DNA of 36,702 nucleotides. Source: an uncultured Spirochaetaceae bacterium. Its GTDB lineage: Bacteria > Spirochaetota > Spirochaetia > Treponematales > Treponemataceae. Of this stretch, positions 14,734 to 21,775 are shown piece after piece. Below the pieces are notes generated by a model. That model ran no database searches. It was not told the DNA's origin and saw only the letters and a program-made list of their open reading frames with translations. Every line of letters starts with the position of its first letter. The stretch's first letter is position 1. Location: contig CADCBK010000032.1 in the NCBI GenBank assembly GCA_902799665.1, positions 1 through 36,702 on the forward strand, given 5' to 3'. The translations under genes were made by a program, and so were the position numbers.

Positions 14734-15348
14734 ATGGAAAAAAATACACTAGTAAATCTGATAGAGCATCGAATATCTGACTCGGAGCCTGGATATGTTT
14801 TTTCCGCAATAGATTATACTCATATTGCGGAATTAAACACCGTTCACCAAATCCTTTCAAGACTTGAAAAATCCGGCAAAATAAAAAGGGTAATGCAGGG
14901 ACTTTATTACGTTCCAAAATTTAGCGAACTTTTGCAGGAATATGAAGAGCCTTCTCCAAATGAAATTGCGTTTGCCATTGCAAGAAAGAACCGTTGGTCT
15001 GTGGTTCCAGAGGGAAACACAGCGCTTAATCAGCTGGGGCTTTCCACTCAGGTCAGCGCAAAATGGAGCTATATCAGTTCCGGACCTTACGCAGATTTTT
15101 CTTATAAAAATGTCAAAATCGAATTCAAGCACAGAACTACAAAGCAGATTTCTGACATGAGTTATAAAACAAGCCTTTTGATTCAAGCCTTAAAATCGCT
15201 TGGAAAAGACAACGTCAGTCGGGAGGATTTAGAAAAGCTTTCTGAACGTTTTACGACGGAAGAAAAAGAAAAAATGTTAGAAGAATCTCGTTATGTCACC
15301 TCGTGGATTTATGACAAAATAAAAGCTATATGCAAAGCGCAAGGATGA
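14734..15348 (+). CDS. AbiEi-like antitoxin (DUF6088-type)
   Basis: A 204-residue protein. The N-terminal winged helix (FSAIDYTHIAELNTVHQILS then RLEKSGKIKRVMQGLYYVP) is the DNA-binding domain of AbiEi-type antitoxins, including the characteristic G.Y..P turn. The middle, RKNRWSVVPEGNTALNQLGL followed by YKNVKIEFKHRTTKQIS, corresponds to the antitoxin C-terminal region. It should repress the operon and counteract the nucleotidyltransferase downstream; type IV for studied AbiE systems, with no stable protein-protein complex. The ATG at 14734 follows the promoter and operator by about 10 bp; the Shine-Dalgarno is poor. It overlaps the toxin gene by 4 bp (ATGA). Confidence 0.8.
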   Translation: MEKNTLVNLIEHRISDSEPGYVFSAIDYTHIAELNTVHQILSRLEKSGKIKRVMQGLYYVPKFSELLQEYEEPSPNEIAFAIARKNRWSVVPEGNTALNQLGLSTQVSAKWSYISSGPYADFSYKNVKIEFKHRTTKQISDMSYKTSLLIQALKSLGKDNVSREDLEKLSERFTTEEKEKMLEESRYVTSWIYDKIKAICKAQG

Positions 15349-16355
15349 GCCAAATGTATAAAATTGCAAAGTTTGGAGAAGGTGAACTCAGATCTCTTTT
15401 TAGAAACACCTCTGTTAAAGTCGGCCTGAATGAAGCGATTATTGAAAAAGATTTCTGGGTTTGCCTTATGCTTGACTATCTTTTTCATAAGTGCATTTAC
15501 AAAGATGCTTTTACTTTTAAAGGCGGAACAAGCCTTTCCAAATGTTTTAATCTTATAAAACGATTTTCTGAAGATATAGATTTGATTTTAGACTGGCGTA
15601 TTATTGGCTATGGACTGAATGAACCGTGGCAGGAAAGGAGCAATTCAAAGCAGGATAAATTTAATAAAGAAGCAAATGTAAAGGCGGAACTTTTCTTAAA
15701 AGAAGCATTGCTTCCTGTTTTACAGAAAGATTTTAATCAATTGCTTAATCTTAATAATGTTTTTTTCATTGATGACAAAGACGCTCAGACAATCTGTTTT
15801 AATTATCCCGCAATTTATAAAGACGATTCGATTTTGCAGGTAATCCGTCTTGAAATTGGAGCGTTGGCTGCATGGACGCCTTCCACAACAAAAACAATAA
15901 AGTCGTATGCAGCGGAACATTATCCAAAGATTTTTGAAATAGGTACAACAGACATTCGATGCGCTTCTGTCGAGCGATCTTTTTGGGAAAAGGCGACGAT
16001 TTTGCATCATGAGGCAAACAGACCTAAGGAGCTTCCAATGCCAAGAAGATATTCCAGACATTATTATGATCTTTATGCAATCGCGCATTCCGCTTATAAA
16101 GCCTCAGCGTTTGAACAGGTGGATTTGCTGAGAAAAGTTGCGGAGTTTAAGATGAAGTTTTACCCAAGAAAATGGGCGGAATATGAAAATGCCAAAATTG
16201 GAACTTTAAAGCTGGTTCCGCCAGAATACCGCTTAAAAACATTGCGAGCAGATTATCAAAATATGGAAGAAATGTTTTATTCAGATTTTCCTGATTTTGA
16301 CAAACTGATGAAGTATATTGGTGAACTTGAAAAAGAGATAAATTCGATAAGTTGA
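15345..16355 (+). CDS. AbiEii-like nucleotidyltransferase toxin
   Basis: A 336-residue protein of the AbiEii/AbiGii family. The nucleotidyltransferase signature is intact: FKGGTSLSKCF (GGTSLSK at 60-66) followed by FSEDIDLIL (Asp/Glu pair at 76-79), preceded by EKDFWVCLMLDYLF, typical of the family. SVERSFWEKATILHH and SRHYYDLYAI are further family hallmarks. Related toxins transfer nucleotides to tRNA or another target and cause growth arrest, protecting against phage. ATG 15345 overlaps the antitoxin stop; ATG 15354, 8 bp from AAGGA, is an alternative start. It appears complete and active, unlike several neighbours. Base composition is less AT-rich than the surrounding island, suggesting a separate origin. 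Confidence 0.85.
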   Translation: MSQMYKIAKFGEGELRSLFRNTSVKVGLNEAIIEKDFWVCLMLDYLFHKCIYKDAFTFKGGTSLSKCFNLIKRFSEDIDLILDWRIIGYGLNEPWQERSNSKQDKFNKEANVKAELFLKEALLPVLQKDFNQLLNLNNVFFIDDKDAQTICFNYPAIYKDDSILQVIRLEIGALAAWTPSTTKTIKSYAAEHYPKIFEIGTTDIRCASVERSFWEKATILHHEANRPKELPMPRRYSRHYYDLYAIAHSAYKASAFEQVDLLRKVAEFKMKFYPRKWAEYENAKIGTLKLVPPEYRLKTLRADYQNMEEMFYSDFPDFDKLMKYIGELEKEINSIS

Positions 16356-16423
16356 AAAAAACGAAAGAAAAGACTAAAAATGATTATAAATTGATAGCTA
16401 TAACCAGGAATTATGTCGGAGCG
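16356..16423 (+). pseudogene. C-terminal remnant of a paralogue of the gene at 11311
   Basis: In the frame of 16382 the sequence encodes KNDYKLIAITRNYVGA and a TAA (16424-16426 region), matching NDFKLIAITRNYAGA at the end of the gene at 11311. The rest of that gene is missing here. The AbiE toxin ends immediately upstream. Confidence 0.65.
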
Positions 16424-16445
16424 TAATTTGCCACAATTAGAATTT
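16376..16445 (+). repeat. Direct repeat, copy 2
   Basis: Nearly identical to 11833-11902 with a handful of substitutions. Homology runs past the stop codon into the spacer before the next gene, which makes it DNA homology and not only a protein match. Confidence 0.8.
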
Positions 16446-16469
16446 TGGAATTATAGAGGAGTAATTGCT

Positions 16470-17135
16470 ATGAAAAAAAATATACTTTTGTTAATAATAT
16501 TTTCTTCGTTTCTTTTGCCTATGCGCGCACAGGATAACAATGTGACAATAATTAAGGAGGTTCCAAAATCTATTCCTAAAGATTTGTATATATTAGATTA
16601 TGCTATTGGTAATTTTATCTCGAAAAAAGATTTATCAATTATTGTTTTTTGTGACAAAATAGCTAACAAAGATGCTGCCAAAAGCGTACAAAAATCTTTC
16701 TTATATGAAATTAATAAAAACAAACCCAAGTTATGGGGAGAACTCAAAATTAATTGCTGCTATTATAATTATGAAAAAGATTTAAATTCATTTTATAAAT
16801 CGCTTGGTATGGAACAGAATTTATCTTCATTAGGAACTTCATATAAATTTGGATGGATCGGTGATTTTAATGATAATGGAATTACTGAACTTATGCTTGC
16901 GCAATCGGCATTTTCCGAAGAGGGAGCAACCATTGAATTTATAGAATTCAATAATGGAAAATTTAAGATAACATTACCTGCTAAAGATGATATTTGCTAT
17001 ATTCTAAATGTAAATAAAGAAACACATTCAATGAAGCTTGAAAGGAGCAAATATTCATTAGATTTGGATGGTTATAAAGTAAAAACTTCAGAAATCATTT
17101 GGGATCCGGATAGTTTTAGTTATCTAGAAAAGTAG
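16470..17135 (+). CDS. Exported protein with an FG-GAP/VCBS-like motif
   Basis: A 221-residue protein. The signal peptide MKKNILLLIIFSSFLLPMRA ends just before QDNN. The central GWIGDFNDNGITELMLA resembles the calcium-binding loop of FG-GAP/VCBS repeats (DfndDGi.Dl), and EFIEFNNGKFKI could be a beta-propeller strand pair, but a single repeat gives only weak support. It follows repeat copy 2 as the gene at 11956 follows copy 1. The start at 16470 is chosen because AGAGGA precedes it and it begins the signal peptide; the in-frame ATG at 16413 lies in the remnant. Confidence 0.55.
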   Translation: MKKNILLLIIFSSFLLPMRAQDNNVTIIKEVPKSIPKDLYILDYAIGNFISKKDLSIIVFCDKIANKDAAKSVQKSFLYEINKNKPKLWGELKINCCYYNYEKDLNSFYKSLGMEQNLSSLGTSYKFGWIGDFNDNGITELMLAQSAFSEEGATIEFIEFNNGKFKITLPAKDDICYILNVNKETHSMKLERSKYSLDLDGYKVKTSEIIWDPDSFSYLEK

Positions 17136-17224
17136 TTAAACGCACAGGAACTTGTTCCCCTCAAATAGTGATATGGTTTAGAGGTCATATTAAGGTAGTT
17201 ATAATAAATGGGGGTATGTTTAAT

Positions 17225-17685
17225 ATGGCAGGTAAAATGAAAATTAAGTTTATTTTTTTCGCGCTTCTTCTTGCATTAATCCTGTTGTTCATCTATTTTG
17301 CAGGGCAGCCTTGTGTTGTTAAATTTTCAAAAGATTTTTATTATGACTATGAATCGAACTCGATTTTTGGCAAGGACGATTTAGTTGATATTGCGCCCAA
17401 AATTATTGATTATGACTATCGACCAAAATTATTGATTATGACTATGATAAAAATTTTGTGGCGGTGAAACAAAGTCCAAAATATTCGCATGATTCCATGT
17501 ATGATTATCCAGAAGATTTTAGTAGCGAAAGTTATAAGAATGGGCTTAATGATGTTTATTACTGGGTAATTTCACTGAAAGATAAAAAAGTGTATGGTCC
17601 AATGCTTTTTGAAGATTACAATAAGTTATGTAAAGAAATAGGCTCGCAGTTTTTTGTCAATCTTACCGCTAGCAAAAGCGAATGA
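17225..17685 (+). pseudogene. DUF3997-like exported protein, frameshifted by a 26-bp duplication
   Basis: Two adjacent frames, 17225-17467 and about 17440-17685, form one gene once a tandem 26-bp duplication is removed. Repaired, it reads through KIIDYDYDKNFVAVKQSPKY and ends with YYWVISLKDKKVYGPMLFED then a charged tail. The signal or anchor segment is IKFIFFALLLALILLFIYFA. The layout (short membrane segment, I.p.v..ydyD..fi..k..p, then YyVi....vyGP....eY..l) matches the DUF3997 pattern as I recall it. Because the duplication is 26 bp, translation ends early at 17467. The ATG at 17225 is 10 bp from GGGGG. Restoration by slippage deletion is possible. Confidence 0.65.
17397..17445 (+). repeat. 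26-bp tandem duplication with frameshift
   Basis: A 23-bp core (17397-17419) recurs exactly at 17423-17445, period 26. It encodes KIIDYDY once in each of two frames. The period is not a multiple of three, so it breaks the gene that contains it. Confidence 0.85.
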
Positions 17686-17698
17686 AATTCGCTACAAT
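17677..17698 (+). promoter_or_regulatory. Hairpin and possible -10 box before DUF4954
   Basis: AGCGAA (17677-17682) and TTCGCT (17688-17693) form a perfect inverted repeat with loop TGAAA. TACAAT (17693-17698) lies 6 bp before the ATG at 17705 and no Shine-Dalgarno is visible. This suggests a leaderless transcript, but the -35 region (TAGCAA) is poor. Confidence 0.35.
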
Positions 17699-17704
17699 GG
17701 CTTT

Positions 17705-19858
17705 ATGGTAACAATCACTCCGGCAAAAAAGAAAACGACGGCTCCGGCCTTTCCCAAAGAATGCCTTAAAAACACCCGCGCCTTGACCGCCGCGGAAATA
17801 GAAATATTAAAAAAGAACAGAAACCATTCCGAATTTTCCGACTGGAGCAACGTGCTTGTAAGCAAAAAAGGCTTTGACCCCGACTTGATTTACGGCTCGG
17901 CCTTTTCTGGCTTTGTCGTTTTGGGCCAGCTTAGGAACGCAAAGGTAAAATACCATGATTTGGAGTTGGAGTGCGGAATCTACAATTCCAAACTGCGCGA
18001 CGTGGTCACCGGAAACGACGACGCGATTCACAACGTGGCCTACCTAGAAAACTACCGCCTTGGATCCGGCGTCATCCTTTTTAACATCCAGGAAATGTCT
18101 TGCACCAAGCATTCCAAATTTGGAAACGGAATCTTAAAGCAGGGCGAAAGCGAGGACGTCCGCGTGTGGATCGGCGTCGCAAACGAAAACGACGGACGCG
18201 CCGTTCTTCCCTTTGAGTCGATGATTCCAGCCGACGCCTACTTGTGGTCGCGCAAGCGCGGCGACAAAAAGCTTTTAAAGCGCTTTGTCGAGCTTACCGA
18301 AAAAGGCAACACAAAAAAGAACGACACTTACGGAACTGTCGGCAACGAAACCGTAATCAAAAACACGACGCTTTTAAAGGACGCCAAAATCGGCGACTGC
18401 GCCTACATCAAGGGCGCCTTTAAGTTAAAGAACATCACCGTTTTGTCGTCCGCGCAAGAAGAAAGCCAAATAGGCGAGGGCGTCGAGATGGTCAACGGAA
18501 TCATGGGCTACGGAAGCCGCGCCTTTTACCAAGCGGTCGCCGTCCGCTTTGTGCTGGGACGCAATTGCCAGCTAAAGTATGGCGCGCGTTTGCTCAATTC
18601 GATATTGGGAGATAATTCCACGGTGTCGTGCTGCGAGCTTCTTAATAACTTGATATTCCCATTTCCCGAACAGCACCACAACTCTTCGTTCTTGATTGCC
18701 ACCACAGTCATGGGCCAGTCCAACATCGCGGCGGGCGCCACTATCGGCAGCAATCACAATTCCCGCAGCCCCGACGGAGAGATTATCGCCGGCCGAGGCT
18801 TTTGGCCGGGCTTGTGTTCCGACTTTAAGCACAACTCAAAGTTCGCTTCTTTTGTTTTGGCCAGCAAGGGCTCTTACCAGCGCGAGCTTAACATATCGTA
18901 TCCCTTTTCGCTGATCGCTGCGGGCGGGGAGAACGAGCCGATCCAAATAATGCCGGCCTACTGGTTTATGTTCAACATGTTCGCCATCGCGCGGAACCGT
19001 TACAAGTTCCAAAAGCGCGACAAGCGGGTCGTTAAAGTCCAGCACATAGAAACCGATCCTTTGGCGCCCGACACGATGCAGCAAATCTTGCCTGCCTTGT
19101 CGCGCATCATCGAGCTTACCAAAAATTATTTGCAGGACGCCGGCCTAGAAAACATTTTGGCCGCCAAGGGCGACGCGCAAAAGTTGCAGGCCGCAAAGGA
19201 CTTTTTGCACCAAAACCCCAACGCGGACTTTGTCTTGCATGACGAGCTTTGCCAAAAAAAGTGCGGCGCCCTTATCCTTAAGCCGGTCAAAGCCTACAAG
19301 GAATATCGCAAAGTGGTAAAGTACTTTGCCGCCCGCAGCTTGATGGAATTTTGTTCCGTTCATAAAATAAAAAAATTGAACGCAAGCGCCATCCAAAAAA
19401 TAATGGCGATTGAGCTTTACACAAAGTGGACCAACGCCGGCGGACAAATCCTTCCTTCCAAAAAAGTCGACGAGCTTTGCGCCAAAATCAATTCCAAAAA
19501 AATCGACTCGTGGGAAGCCGTCCATAAATTTTACGACGCGTGCCAGAATTCTTACGGCGACTACAAGGCCCGCTACGCGATTTACCTTTTGGAGGAACTT
19601 TACTCGCGAAAGATTTCGGACTTTACAAAAGAAATTTTCCAAGACATAATCGCCGACGTAACGGCCGTTTCAAACGACATTTATTCCGACTCGATTTACT
19701 CGCGCAAAAAAGACTACGACGATCCCTTCCGCCAAATGACTTACGGCGACACGGACGAGATGACCGCAGTCTTGGGAAGCATTAACGACAATGTTTTCTT
19801 GCGCGACCTTAAGGTTCAGACCGCGCGATTCAACGAGCGGCTTTTGGAGTTGTTATGA
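17705..19858 (+). CDS. DUF4954 family protein, left-handed beta-helix type
   Basis: A 717-residue protein with no signal peptide, so presumably cytoplasmic. Hexapeptide-type repeats are visible in the middle: SQIGEGVEMVNGIMGYGS, NCQLKYGARLLNSILGDNST and SNIAAGATIGSNHNSR, the pattern of LbH acyl- or nucleotidyltransferase-like proteins. These features and the GRGFWPGLCSDFKHNSKFAS segment fit the DUF4954 family of spirochetes and Bacteroidetes, whose biochemical role is not established. The C-terminal third (from about 470) is helical. The ATG at 17705 marks a sharp return to GC-rich codons after the island. It overlaps the downstream dehydrogenase gene by 4 bp (ATGA), so the two are co-expressed. 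Confidence 0.75.
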   Translation: MVTITPAKKKTTAPAFPKECLKNTRALTAAEIEILKKNRNHSEFSDWSNVLVSKKGFDPDLIYGSAFSGFVVLGQLRNAKVKYHDLELECGIYNSKLRDVVTGNDDAIHNVAYLENYRLGSGVILFNIQEMSCTKHSKFGNGILKQGESEDVRVWIGVANENDGRAVLPFESMIPADAYLWSRKRGDKKLLKRFVELTEKGNTKKNDTYGTVGNETVIKNTTLLKDAKIGDCAYIKGAFKLKNITVLSSAQEESQIGEGVEMVNGIMGYGSRAFYQAVAVRFVLGRNCQLKYGARLLNSILGDNSTVSCCELLNNLIFPFPEQHHNSSFLIATTVMGQSNIAAGATIGSNHNSRSPDGEIIAGRGFWPGLCSDFKHNSKFASFVLASKGSYQRELNISYPFSLIAAGGENEPIQIMPAYWFMFNMFAIARNRYKFQKRDKRVVKVQHIETDPLAPDTMQQILPALSRIIELTKNYLQDAGLENILAAKGDAQKLQAAKDFLHQNPNADFVLHDELCQKKCGALILKPVKAYKEYRKVVKYFAARSLMEFCSVHKIKKLNASAIQKIMAIELYTKWTNAGGQILPSKKVDELCAKINSKKIDSWEAVHKFYDACQNSYGDYKARYAIYLLEELYSRKISDFTKEIFQDIIADVTAVSNDIYSDSIYSRKKDYDDPFRQMTYGDTDEMTAVLGSINDNVFLRDLKVQTARFNERLLELL

Positions 19859-20688
19859 AGCGAATCGCGATTGTAACAGGAGCGTCAAGCGGAATGGGCG
19901 CGGAGTTTGCCCGCCAGTTGGGAGCGGAACCCTGCGCCGACGAGATTTGGCTTTTGGCCCGCCGCCTTGACCGCCTTAAGGAAGTCGAGGCCGCGCAAAA
20001 CGCCGCGCATAAGGAAAACCCGACGCTTCCCTTGGCCCGTTCCTTTGCGATAGACCTGGCCGGCCGCGCGGGCGTTTCGGCCTTTAAGGCGCTTTTGGAC
20101 GCCGAAAAAATCATTGACCAAAAAGGCAAGGACGGCGGCTTTGAAATCCGCGTCTTGGTCAACAACGCGGGCTTTGGGACTTACGGCCCCTTTGCCGACA
20201 CGCCGCTAGACGCCGAGCTTGACATGGTTGAATTGAATTGCGTCTCTCTTACGGGAATCGCGGGCCTCGCGCTTCCTTACATGAACAAGGGCTCGATTTT
20301 AATAAACACGGCAAGCCTTGCCGCCTTTATGCCGCTTGGAAACTTTAGCGTTTACGCGGCCACAAAGGCCTATGTCCTAAGCTTTAGCGAATCCCTCGCC
20401 GCCGAAGTCGCCGACCGGGGAATAAAGGTTTGCGCCTTGTGCCCCGGCTCCGTCAGCACGGAATTTGCCAACGTGGCCTCTAACGGGGCGCGCAAGGAAG
20501 TGCTTGGCGGCCTTAGCGCCGAAAAAACTGTCCGCCATTGCCTTAAGGCGGCGCGCGCCGGAAAAAAGACCGCGCTTTGGGCGTTCAAGTGGAAGGTCAC
20601 GGCCTTTTTGTCGCGCTTTGCGGGCCGCTACTTTGTGGCGCGCTGGACCTACCTAAAATGTCCGCGCCCGCGCAAGAGCCGCTCGTGA
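19855..20688 (+). CDS. Short-chain dehydrogenase/reductase
   Basis: A 277-residue classical SDR. The NAD(P) site is TGASSGMG (8-15), VLVNNAGFGTYG is the NNAG motif, Ser is in NTASLAAF, and the catalytic Tyr-Lys pair is YAATK. CPGSVSTEF follows as expected. Length and the C-terminal basic tail (LKCPRPRKSRS) resemble DltE/YqjQ-type reductases that act on lipid or ketone substrates; the substrate cannot be read from the sequence. It is coupled to DUF4954 by a 4-bp overlap. The last codons and stop contain CCGCTCG, part of a possible dispersed element that runs on to 20754. Confidence 0.85.
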   Translation: MKRIAIVTGASSGMGAEFARQLGAEPCADEIWLLARRLDRLKEVEAAQNAAHKENPTLPLARSFAIDLAGRAGVSAFKALLDAEKIIDQKGKDGGFEIRVLVNNAGFGTYGPFADTPLDAELDMVELNCVSLTGIAGLALPYMNKGSILINTASLAAFMPLGNFSVYAATKAYVLSFSESLAAEVADRGIKVCALCPGSVSTEFANVASNGARKEVLGGLSAEKTVRHCLKAARAGKKTALWAFKWKVTAFLSRFAGRYFVARWTYLKCPRPRKSRS

Positions 20689-20754
20689 TTTTTTTCTGCA
20701 AGACCTTAATTGATATTTCGAGCGGGGTCACCGCGTCCTATGGACGCTGCGTTA
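20679..20754 (+). repeat. Dispersed structured element, copy 1
   Basis: CCGCTCG (20679-20685) pairs with CGAGCGG (20719-20725), followed by GGTCACCGCGTCC and GGACGCTGC. Parts match the minus strand of 25829-25925 in the same order. It fills the space between two convergent genes. Confidence 0.45.
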
Positions 20755-21711
20755 GTTCTTCTTTCCGGCCTTGCGGTCTTCGATTTTTTTAATCATTTGC
20801 CGCGCCGTGTAGTTTTGCGGGTATAGCTCAAATATTTTTTTATACCATTCAATCGCCTTGTCCCACTTTTTTTGCTTGTAAAAAGTGTAGCCAATGGCGG
20901 CGTAAATCATTTGCGCGTCGGCGCGCTCGATTCTAATGTACTTGTCGTCCAAAACGCGCAGCAAGGCTTTTCGGCTTGACCTAAGCTTGCAGAAGGGCCA
21001 TGGCGCGTAGGCGTCCTGCGCGATCACCATGAACTGTCCAAGCCCGTTGGAATAGTCCAGCGCAACCGCTTTTTTCGCGTTGGCGCGGACCTTAAGGCCG
21101 TTCCCCAAAACATAGGCCACGTTTTTTGCCGTGCAGTTCATCGAAATCGCCTGCGCCAAAGTGGAGTAGGCGTCGCTTCCTTTTCTGATTTCAAGCGCCT
21201 GCTTGCATTCGTCAATCGCCTTGTCAAAATAGCTTCCCGCCGTGTCGTTTATGTTCGCGGAAGAGCTTGAGTCGCCCAAATCTATTTTGTCAAGCGACGT
21301 CAAGTCAAAGCTTTCCATTATGGAAAGGCCGTAGTAGTAGTCCGCGCGGGCCATTGAAATCAGCCTTGAGTATTCGTCGGGCAAAGCTTTCGCCGCGTCA
21401 AGGCTGGCGTAGTAAAAGCCCTTTCGAGCCATGTCGTTGAAAATCTTGTGCCCGTAATGCGCCTCGCAAAAATCGATTCCGGCCTGTGTGTATGGAACGT
21501 CGCGGGGAAATTCCGATGGAAGCCTTTTTTGGCCCGCGTTTGAAGCGGCGCCCTTGTCAATGCCGTCGTCCGCGGCCATGATTTCAGCCGCGCTTTCACC
21601 GGAAAGATCCGCGGTTGAAAGGATGCGCTTTTTCATCTCTTCCTCCGATTCCGAAAAGAGAAGCGCTCCCATAAAAAGGGCTAAAGCCGCCAGCATGATT
21701 TTTTTCGCCAT
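20752..21711 (-). CDS. Exported TPR-containing protein
   Basis: A 319-residue protein with signal peptide MAKKIMLAALALFMGALLFS. The C-terminal half has TPR-type helices: SYFDKAIDECKQALEIRKGS, DAYSTLAQAISMNC and, clearest, AAIGYTFYKQKKWDKAIEWY followed by KKIFELYPQNYTARQMI (W.kAi.wY..ife..P.n). It probably scaffolds periplasmic proteins. Shine-Dalgarno AAGGAGG sits 6 bp before the ATG on the minus strand. Its promoter overlaps the divergent glycosyltransferase promoter, and its stop overlaps the dispersed element between 20679 and 20754. No lipobox was found. Confidence 0.7.
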   Translation of the reverse strand: MAKKIMLAALALFMGALLFSESEEEMKKRILSTADLSGESAAEIMAADDGIDKGAASNAGQKRLPSEFPRDVPYTQAGIDFCEAHYGHKIFNDMARKGFYYASLDAAKALPDEYSRLISMARADYYYGLSIMESFDLTSLDKIDLGDSSSSANINDTAGSYFDKAIDECKQALEIRKGSDAYSTLAQAISMNCTAKNVAYVLGNGLKVRANAKKAVALDYSNGLGQFMVIAQDAYAPWPFCKLRSSRKALLRVLDDKYIRIERADAQMIYAAIGYTFYKQKKWDKAIEWYKKIFELYPQNYTARQMIKKIEDRKAGKKN

Positions 21712-21722
21712 TTTTCGCCTCC

Positions 21723-21751
21723 TTGACTTTTTGCGATGATTAAATTATTCT
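21723..21751 (+). promoter_or_regulatory. Plus-strand promoter for the glycosyltransferase
   Basis: TTGACT (21723-21728), a 17-bp spacer, TATTCT (21746-21751). Only 6 bp separate the -10 box from ATG 21758, so the transcript is probably leaderless. Confidence 0.6.
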
Positions 21752-21775
21752 ATCTAAATGCTTAATTCTTTTCAA
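21747..21775 (-). promoter_or_regulatory. Minus-strand promoter for the TPR protein
   Basis: Read on the minus strand: TTGAAA (21775-21770), a 17-bp spacer, TAGAAT (21752-21747). Its -10 box lies on top of the plus-strand -10 box and its -35 box is inside the glycosyltransferase coding sequence. Confidence 0.55.

Noticed and set aside
15330..15347. Upstream in-frame ATG at 15330 as AbiEii start
   Set aside because: It lies within the antitoxin gene and has no ribosome-binding site; the ATGA overlap at 15345 is more natural.
11833..16445. Transposon bounded by the direct repeats
   Set aside because: No transposase or terminal inverted repeats are seen; the repeats lie in a gene end and its spacer, which favours duplication or recombination.
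19145..19642. A 165-codon minus-strand open frame inside the DUF4954 gene
   Set aside because: It is a shadow of the coding strand with no ribosome-binding site.
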